From positions 62,001-126,000 of the IMG/VR virus record IMGVR_UViG_3300019458_000021: a stretch of 64,000 nt of DNA. The stretch is one strand, 5' to 3'. The position numbers and the translations under genes were made by a program. Shown here piece after piece: positions 17,192 through 25,800 of the stretch. This DNA comes from a virus. The number at the start of each line of letters is the position of its first letter. The stretch's first letter is position 1. The notes below the pieces were generated by a model that worked only from the letters and a program-made list of their open reading frames with translations, was not told where the DNA came from and did not search any database.

Positions 17192-18517
17192 TTAGATCGT
17201 ACGTCCATAAACGTGAACCAGTGTAGAAAGATCCTCATCCATTCCACCAATGTCCATGTAGAGAGCATCCAAACCAGACGGGAGAATCAAAATACCGGTA
17301 GTTGGTGCAGTTGCAGGAAATGGTGAATCTCCCGTTCCAAACGGACCATCACCGTATCCCATCGTACCGAAACCATGCGGTTCATTCTCTAGGACTGCTG
17401 CTGAGATGTCATCAGCAAAGTCCCCAAGTGTAAAGTCAAAGCGAATTGATTCAGCAACAAATGTGTCTGTATGCAAATCGCCCGCCTGGAGCAATCGACA
17501 GTACGGTGGCTCGTCATAGCCTTCCACGTGGAGATACATACGGCCATCATAGGTATTTGCTAGAGGTTTTGTTGCTGGGACAGCTTCTTTGACAAATACG
17601 ATCGTGTTGCCAAGTTCAATTGTGCCAGTTGCAGTTGCATCGACAGGAATTGTGCCTGCAACAGTGATCACTGTGTCCCCGTCAACAACTACTGCTGATA
17701 CAACGGTATACACACCATTTCCCGTACCAGTATTGCCCGTTACGGTGAATGTGGAACCGACTTGGAAACCAACAGTCATGTAGCCAGGAACGGTCCAAGC
17801 GCCACCAAGTCCGGTTGTTACTTCAATTATTGCAAGCTCATCGTACGTCTCATGGATGATGTAACCACCATTGTTTCGTCCCAAATACGTGTTGTCAACC
17901 GAGATGAACACACCTTCAAAGTACTTCTCCGTTTTCTCACCAGAGACCAAGAATGCATTTGAGTCAGCGCTGCTGTTCAGAATAAAGTCCTTCGTCAAGT
18001 CAAATACGTACGCAATACCGTGCGGTGTTGCAGTGGAAATGATTGATGTCAGCCAAAAGAGCGGTGGCGTTGATGCTGTTGTGTCAATCGTGATAACCGT
18101 ATTTGTCCCGTTGAACAATGACGAAGCAACACGATACCACCCACTACCGCCTCCAACGTTTCGACCGACAACAAAGAGTGTGCCAGGTGTGAAGCTCAAC
18201 GTGCGATCTCCGGCAACTGTCCAAGAACCAGCTCCCGTCACAACACCTTTGATCATGAAAGCTGTGTGTGCAAATCCAGCAGGAGCATCCCAAATGATGC
18301 CAAATCCACAATCATATACAACATCAGGTTGAGGACGACTGAACACCATGTCCCATGCCCAACGCTCACAAACTGTTGCGTTAATTTCTTCCGTCCACAC
18401 GTATTCAATCAACACCTCGAGAATCTTCGTATGATACGGTTTGACGGTTGAAACATAATCAACAAAACCACCAGTTGGGTCCGTTCGGAAAAGTGCGTCA
18501 ATTAACCGGCTTGCCAT
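17192..18517 (-). CDS. virion structural protein with two NTG/YTV modules
   Basis: 441 residues. Two copies of the beta-rich module are present: about residues 88-160 (GAGSWTVAGDRTLSF to NVGGGSGWYRV) and 225-300 (GGAWTVPGYMTVGF to NTGTGNGVYTV). The N terminus (GGFVDYVSTVKPYHTKILEVLIEYV) is probably the particle-docking part. The start overlaps the stop of the LRR gene (TAATG). Its position after the gp7-like gene is where T4 has gp8 and gp9, but no homology to those is visible. Confidence 0.7.
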   Translation of the reverse strand: MASRLIDALFRTDPTGGFVDYVSTVKPYHTKILEVLIEYVWTEEINATVCERWAWDMVFSRPQPDVVYDCGFGIIWDAPAGFAHTAFMIKGVVTGAGSWTVAGDRTLSFTPGTLFVVGRNVGGGSGWYRVASSLFNGTNTVITIDTTASTPPLFWLTSIISTATPHGIAYVFDLTKDFILNSSADSNAFLVSGEKTEKYFEGVFISVDNTYLGRNNGGYIIHETYDELAIIEVTTGLGGAWTVPGYMTVGFQVGSTFTVTGNTGTGNGVYTVVSAVVVDGDTVITVAGTIPVDATATGTIELGNTIVFVKEAVPATKPLANTYDGRMYLHVEGYDEPPYCRLLQAGDLHTDTFVAESIRFDFTLGDFADDISAAVLENEPHGFGTMGYGDGPFGTGDSPFPATAPTTGILILPSGLDALYMDIGGMDEDLSTLVHVYGRTI

Positions 18518-19062
18518 TATAGTCTCGCTTGTTCTATGTATCCGGCATCAAGTAACGCTTGTTGCAACGCATAAACATCTCTGTCATTTAGATGAGTATT
18601 GAAGATATTTTGGAGCTCCATCTCACGCGGAAATTCAAATGCTGTTACTCCTGGAATTAGAATCAATCCTAACATGTTGGTCTTTTTCTCGCAAAGAAAC
18701 ATTCCCTTGATCGTTCCAAGATGTTTATGCACATTTGTTAGTGAAAGTAACGTTGGATTTTCCAGAACGGAAAAATTGCCACCAACAAATCGAGGCCCAC
18801 CGACAAGGGACACTAGCTTATTATGTGCAGCATTATAAGACTTATTCACGTGAGATGGTCCACCAATTAGAGAAGTCAGATAATTGATCTGACAATCAAA
18901 GGTGCCAGTCACTGTTTTTGGACAACCAGCTAAGGAGGTTAGCTCCTGATAACGAACGTATAAATTACCTTCGTGTGGATCAGAAAATCGTTCTCTGTAG
19001 GCGGAAGCAACGTTTCGTTCGCGTGGCCCTTTTGGTGTTTTAATTACTTCATCAAGATTCAT
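18517..19062 (-). CDS. leucine-rich-repeat-like protein
   Basis: 181 residues from the ATG at 19062, preceded by CGGAG; a TTG 15 nt upstream is less likely. A repeat of about 20 residues is visible: LTSLAGCP.TVTGTFDCQ, LTSLIGGPSHVNKSYNAA, LVSLVGGPRFVGGNFSVL, LLSLTNVHKHLG. This is the short LRR-like pattern often found in large phages. A protein-binding role is inferred. It overlaps the 3' end of the preceding DUF723 gene, and the pair looks like inserted cargo inside the tail operon. Confidence 0.75.
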   Translation of the reverse strand: MNLDEVIKTPKGPRERNVASAYRERFSDPHEGNLYVRYQELTSLAGCPKTVTGTFDCQINYLTSLIGGPSHVNKSYNAAHNKLVSLVGGPRFVGGNFSVLENPTLLSLTNVHKHLGTIKGMFLCEKKTNMLGLILIPGVTAFEFPREMELQNIFNTHLNDRDVYALQQALLDAGYIEQARL

Positions 19063-19063
19063 G

Positions 19064-19786
19064 TCAAGCTCCGTCAATTTCCTGCTTCAGCGTTGTCAGA
19101 AGTGTTGAAGGAAAGCATTCGGTCCAACCCGTTTGATTCAAAGCTTGAAGTTCTTTGGACTTATAACGATGTTTTTTATACTTACGTAAAATGGTCTGTT
19201 CCATCAAAAACGCCTCGTACAAAGGCATTTGTTTAGCTACAACTACATCAAAATCAATTCCAGGAAATCGTTGTTTGATGTAACGTTTGCTCGTAATTCC
19301 TACTTTGCAAAAATTTGTACTGTTGATCAAGTACAGATACGATGGTTGTGTTTTTGCTTCTGGTCGTTTTACAAAATATTCTCGAGTGTAGCCGCCCTGT
19401 TTCAAACTTCCACACACAGGACAACCAACACCATTTACATGGTCGGCCGGTCGTTGTTCGAAATCCCCATGAATTTTACAAATAATCGTAACCTTTGTAT
19501 TCATATTGAGCAACTCTGTCTTTTCATAGCTGTATTTTTGCTTGTGTGTGCACCGGGCGCGTCGTACAAATTCCTTTGTCGTTAGTTTCTTTGTACCTCC
19601 ACATGAAGGACATCCGTAGCCTTGCAAGTGATCATCCGGTGTTTGTAAAAAACTTCCATGTTTGCAACAATCGATCAACACCTTCGTCTTGACATTACGG
19701 TAGTTCACTTTTTCGTACGTATATCGAGCGTTATGTCGTTCTCTGGCACGAATTTCAAATGCTTCTTTGGTTAATTTCTTTGGCAT
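19064..19786 (-). CDS. DUF723 zinc-ribbon protein with GIY-YIG-like domain (probable homing endonuclease)
   Basis: 240 residues. Two tandem DUF723-type units of about 60 residues run from 5 to 130. Each has F..RAR..H...Y.YEK followed by HG.F.Q.P.DH..G.GCP.CG, with Cys/His suited to zinc binding. The C-terminal part, SYLYLINSTNFCKVGITS to RYIKQRFP, resembles a GIY-YIG nuclease core (YLYL, then KVGI), with MEQTILRKYKKHRY supplying a possible catalytic Glu. It is probably a free-standing homing endonuclease inserted in the tail operon. A late promoter motif is upstream. Confidence 0.7.
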   Translation of the reverse strand: MPKKLTKEAFEIRARERHNARYTYEKVNYRNVKTKVLIDCCKHGSFLQTPDDHLQGYGCPSCGGTKKLTTKEFVRRARCTHKQKYSYEKTELLNMNTKVTIICKIHGDFEQRPADHVNGVGCPVCGSLKQGGYTREYFVKRPEAKTQPSYLYLINSTNFCKVGITSKRYIKQRFPGIDFDVVVAKQMPLYEAFLMEQTILRKYKKHRYKSKELQALNQTGWTECFPSTLLTTLKQEIDGA

Positions 19787-19804
19787 GTTTAGTCCTAAAT
19801 CTGC

Positions 19805-19810
19805 TATTTA
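19805..19810 (-). promoter_or_regulatory. late promoter motif for the gene at 19786
   Basis: ATAAATAG on the minus strand, 19 bp before the ATG, right after the gp7-position gene ends. Confidence 0.5.
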
Positions 19811-19815
19811 TGGCT

Positions 19816-22800
19816 CTAGTCATCAAATATACCAGCAACTTCCAACACACGAATACCGTGCAAAGCTACCCAGGAGGTCTTAAAGATCTCACGGTATTTA
19901 GATTTCACGGACAATGCATCTAGCAGACAGTTAAACCAAATGTTGTTGACGTGTTCTGTACCAAATGTGTTGTAGATTGCATCCATTGCTGTGGCAATAT
20001 TCTCAGACGTGTCAAACGAGAACGTTGCAAAGAACGAGTTGATGTCTAGTGGATAAAAGTCGTTGTTCGGATCCTCGAGATACGCAATGACCGTTTGCAG
20101 CGACAATGTACCATCGGTGAATGACTGATCAACACCAAGACCGTATTGTGTATCCGTGCCAGAAATCTCATCATACAGCGTGCGCTCCAACGCTGGGACA
20201 CGAACGCTTGGATCAGCGAGCTTGTAGCCAATCAACGATTCCGTTAGACGGTCCCACAGACGGCGGTCAATGTTAGCCCCCTGGCTGCGACGAATTGCAA
20301 GCCATTCTTCATGCTTGTTTTTGAGGTTCAACGGTGTCGGACCGTCATCAAGAGTGTCACGAAGTGTCAGATCCCGTGTAAATCGCACTTCATAGCGATC
20401 ATCCGTTCGAATAAAGTCCGCAGCCTTACGAATGATCGCTTGGCGATAGAACACTGGAATAACAGGGTATTGATCATAGATCCAAGGCGCTGAATAAATG
20501 ATGCCAAATGTGATACCGTATCCGAACCGGTCCGCCAAAGTTGGATCATCTTCTGGACGCTGTACAACAAGATATAGCGTTGGAATCTGTTCGATCTGTT
20601 GGGCAACTTGGATCAAAGGCAATGCATCATTACGATCCTCGATCTTGTTCAATCGATTTTCAACCCAAAAGTAGAACAATGAACGCGTAACGTTGTCAAT
20701 TGTTACAACACGTTGTGTGTATTCGGTCTGTTGCTTGAATTGCGTGTGTGTTGTTCCGTCATCTGTCGTATCTGGGTCAAACGTAATCTGTTCTTCTGTG
20801 AGAACAGGAATTGGACGTACGACCGTCACAATATCGTTGATTGTGAGAGAGGTTGAATTCGAGATCTCCAGCGAATTATCAACAACAAGACCTGTTTCCA
20901 CGACAACTCCGTTCACATACATGTTGACAACATCACCAGAAGCAAACAAGTCGCTGTCAAGCGTAAATGTCGCAGGAACCGGAAGTGTATACCCGTCAAT
21001 AATTGGAATGATTTTTTGCGACACAATCGGTTTACGCACCCAAGATGTTGCTTTGAATGCTGGAACAACTTCTAGTGTTCCAATGCCGGCCGTACCGTAT
21101 TCGAACGGCGTACCATTTTCCGTGTCGCTTAGTTTGGTAATTGTTGATGTTGTACCCAGTGTTGCAAAATACTTTGTTGAACCAGCAAGCGTTGTAGTTG
21201 TTGTTAATGGAAGTTGCAGGTCGAATGTTGTGATCACAATCGTGCTTTCCACAGCTTCAACTGTTGTTGGTACACCTGTGAGAGCAGTTTGCATCAAAGC
21301 TGCAAGCTGTGTAACTGTCGTTGATGCAGAAGTAATTGTGATCGTGTAGTCGATTGCCGCTCCACCATTCACAGCGAGGGTAAAGTCATAGCTGCCAATA
21401 GCCAAATTTGTCAACGTTGTTGGTACTACTGCCGGTGTATCATAGAAAGTAACCGTTGCAATGGCTGGTGATGTTTCAAACACCGCTGGAACGACCGTAA
21501 TCGTTACAACCGCTGTCATCGAAGTTGCTAAACTGTCAAACAAGTCTGGATTAGCACCCGTTGTCGGACGAGTTGGTGTAATTGTTCCATTAACGACTAA
21601 CACTACTTCATCGCCTATGCTCAACGTGTTCACGCCAGCAATTTCATCGGTGCCGACGTTCACAGTCGCTGAAATTGGTGTACGTTCACGGAAGAAAGTT
21701 GTCATTCGTGGGGTACCAGTGATCTTGTCGTTTGACGCAATTGCTGTGTCATTGGTCTCATCAACAGCTGTTGCAGCCCATTCCTCAGGTGTGAATTGGC
21801 TTTCAACCCATTGATACACACGAACGTCGCCCCAATCCGCCAAACGACCCCAGTTGTAGAGGCGGTCGTTGAGATCCGGTAGGACAACATCGTCATAGTA
21901 CGGACGATATGCAAGCGTTGCTGTATCAAGCCACACTGTTTGTGTTTCAGCCTGATTCCATGGCTGTTGTGAGATGTCATTTGGATTCAACGTATTCGTA
22001 TACAGAGCTGGATCGACAGCATTTTGAATGTCAACATTATGAACGGCTGTGGGTGAGTGATATCCTCGAGCTGGATCCCACATCGGAACATTGGTCAGCA
22101 CCGTTCCGGCAACGTAATCGATGATCTTCGCAGGACTATTCTTTGTCTTACCTGGGTTGATCGTGAAGATCATGATAATGTCAGTGAAACCAGTCGTTGT
22201 AAACCGGATCACTTCCGAATTGATTCTTGAGAACTCATCTGCACCTGTGCCTTCAATCATATACGCTGTTGTATAGTTGCGTAAATCACCAGCAACAACA
22301 AGATCACGGTTGGTTACACGAACTGTGTCTGCAAAAGTTGGCAGCTGTATGTAGATATCACCGGCAACAGTTGTAATTTTGACTGGTACGTCAGTTGTCT
22401 GAACCCATTGTGTTCCATCCCAAATGAAGATGAAGCCAGTCGACTTTTCATACCACATGTCAACCGTTTCTTCGCCAGCTGTTGGAACAACATCAGAAGC
22501 ATAGATTGTTGTGAGAGTTGTCACCTGACTGTCTAAAAACAGGATTGAATTATCGAGCAACACCCGTTGCTCGGGCGCATCAATCCAACGGTCTTGATTG
22601 CTAAATGTTACAATCTTGAATCCCATTGCCTCATCAGCCTCAACCTGTGCCGTGTCTGATGCTTCTGTATCTGTCAAAAACTCGAGACGAACGTCATCGA
22701 CTTGGCCATCAGACGCAAACAATTTGATTTCTGGATACACACGCGGACGAACATCTCCAAATTGAGCAATCTTCCAAGCCCAAAACTCGTCGATTTTTGC

Positions 22801-25800
22801 GTCAACAAATCGACGAGAGTTGATGTACGCCTTGATTGCATTTGTTGATCCTTTTGCTTGGATCATACCGCGGTAGAAGACAAACTGTGTTTTTGCATTT
22901 GTGTTCAACAGATCCAAATATGGCTGTGAACCGGCACGGTAACCAAGCAATTGACGAGAGTTGAGACCAACCTTCGTAAGTTCCTTCAGCCCGTATGTGT
23001 CATAGTAGTTCTGCGAATCGACGGTCTGGCCTTCAATGTTGCGACGGTATTTGCCGCCGAGCAAGTAATATCCACCTAATGTTGGACGAAGTGAAAAATC
23101 GTTCTTTTCGTAGAAGTCCATGCCAAATCGCTGTGCTGTTAATCCGAGGAATGAATCGTACAGAATTTGATTGCTTGTTGTGTAATCGTTGAACAAACAA
23201 ATGTGCTCGTATCCTTCGATAAACAAGTGCGCTCCACCCATGTGAATATAGTTGTATGGGTCAGCGGTAGAGATTGATGGTGGAACAGTGTCGTTAGGAA
23301 GTTCTGTTCGCATTGCAAGACGGCTCTGTTTGTCTTCACGGAACACCAACAACTTATCAGCACTGATTGGCCGTGCATACTGGTCAAAGATCGTTTGCTG
23401 AACACGAATGTCTGCATACGGTCCTTGAACAACGTCCGAAAGAACACCTTGAGGCGTGTCAATCCACACATTGTTCCGAGCCGCATTCAACTCAAACGAT
23501 GGGAATGAAATCGGACGGCTTTGTGGAGCAATAAACATCACCCCACTGCCGTTTGTGAGAACGTCAACGATGCTTGCGTTCAACATGCGTGTGGTTGATA
23601 ACCTGAACTCACCTGACACGCCGGTCGGATTATAGTAGTATGGTGTGTTCGCGATGAACGGTTCTGGCAGAAGACCTGTTGATGACATTAAGATAGCAGT
23701 TCCTGGTTGCCACATTGGCACCTGACCTGAGAACGTCATGGTATTTGCGGCCAAGTCTGTCACAGTGAATTGATATTTGTCAGCAACGCTCATGCGTGTA
23801 CGACGTAGTCGGAACGCCCAATCGATGAATCGTTCTTCTTCAAGCTGCCAGTTAACTGTGCGTCCTGTTTCCGGATCCAGCTCTGTGAAGTCGCTCAAAT
23901 TGTACAAGACGCCAATGTCTTTCTGGTAGGCTGCGTAGCCGTCGATGATGTTAATCAGTCGCTGAATACCAGCGATCGAGTAAGGAGGAATAAACGTTCG
24001 AACCTTTGTCTTGTCCAGTGCATAGTGATACCAGATTTCTGTTGAAGGGCCCGCACCTCCAAACACTTGGAATGATGAATCGACTTGACCAACATTAAGA
24101 TCTCCTGTACCAGTTGTTGTCCACACAAAAGGAACACCAGCCAGCGCTGCATTTGGACTTTCTGCAACTCGGAACTGTCGATTGTTCAGTCGGATAATGT
24201 ACAATGGTTGATTCGGAACCAACGGAGCTGGTAACAATTTTGATGAAGTTACGAACACAAGATCGCCAGTTTGCCACGGTAGAACACTTAACGGAAAGTC
24301 AATCAAACCATTTGCGATTGAACTTGGTAGTGGTTCAAGTGTTGTGATTCTTGTCCTGTCAACCGATGGATCGTAAATCGAAGCAACAACGGTATAGGAA
24401 CCATCATTTCCTGTTGAGTTGATAACGTCAAATTCTTGATCCGGAGGAAAATCTGTCACATGATCACCATCAACCTCAAGCAGATTCGATACAGACAGTG
24501 CACCTGTAATTGTATAGCGGAAAATCGTTGCAGTGTTCGTAAGAATATCAACCGTGAACGGATAGTTGATCACGTCATAGTAGGAAACGTCGCGAGGAAT
24601 TGACGCAAGCGTTTCGATTTCAAGTTTCCACTGAGTTTGACTGTTGTACTGAACAAGTTGTGGTGGCATATTCAAGACAACGACTTCAAACGCATCTGAC
24701 CACATGTCTTTGATCACACCCATATTTGCGAGCAATACGTTGTAGTCTTGTGGACCAACATCAAAGTACTTGTTCGAAACTTCGAGAGTTGATGTGTCAA
24801 TAATGCCGGAGAATTGATAGGACAATAATGGATCCCAAGCTGTCCACAAAATACGGAATTCTTTGTTCGTGTCGTAGCCAACGAATCGGTCATAGTTCAC
24901 ATACCACTGGTTCAATCCTCGTGCTAGGAATGAGACGTCATTGTTGTAAATGTCGCCGTGGAACAGTGCGTCTTCGTGGTTGTACACCTGACAGAATGTT
25001 GGATCGATCTGAAGGTTGTTGACACGTATAAAATCAATGCCCCACGCATAGTGCATGAAGCGAACAGGTTGCATTCGAAATGCAATCACTAGTGGATCGT
25101 AAACATGCTCACCGGAAACCAACCACTGCCATTCTACAGGACCGCCGTCTCCAAACGCATAGTTCGCTCCAGGGGCAACAATCTCAGTCGACAAACTTGT
25201 GAAGAACGAGCGAACAATTGATGAAACGGTAGTGTAATACGGTGGCAACAGATCATCCGGTGCATAGTTGCCTTGAATTACACCGTCACTGATGTTGACG
25301 GAGAAATAGTTGTACACCAGCGTCACTTGGCCTGGTAGACCAGTTCCCGGCGAACCATCCGGAGCAGTACCACCCACAGGAATGGTACCAACACGAATAT
25401 TCTCCCACATACCAGTTGTTGTGCCGTGGTTGTAAATCCATCGACGGGTGCCGTTGGTTTCAAGGTAGAACGCATCCCACCAGTCAGGTTTGTCCGCAAA
25501 TCCCTGGAGTTTCCATGGCTCGAGATGTGGGTAAGGTGTATTGTACCATAGCGTGTAAAGCTGTTGCCAAGACCCTGCCAACCCAGGCGAAATCGAGAAC
25601 GTTGGTGGTGTAGTCAAGTTGCTATACACATAGTTCCATGTGAACGCATCTGACGGATTATACAACACATTTTCGAACGGTGCACGAATACGGCGAGCGG
25701 CGACAAATGCAAAGAATTGGTCTTCGGTATATTCATCGAAGAATGCTTGTTCACTTACATCGGGAGTTAACGATGAGTAATCGAATGCCGTTTCAGCGAA

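Noticed and set aside
20693-21349. 218-residue open frame on the plus strand
   Set aside because: Antisense to the giant gp7-position gene; Ser/Thr/Val composition mirrors the Asn/Thr-rich coding strand.
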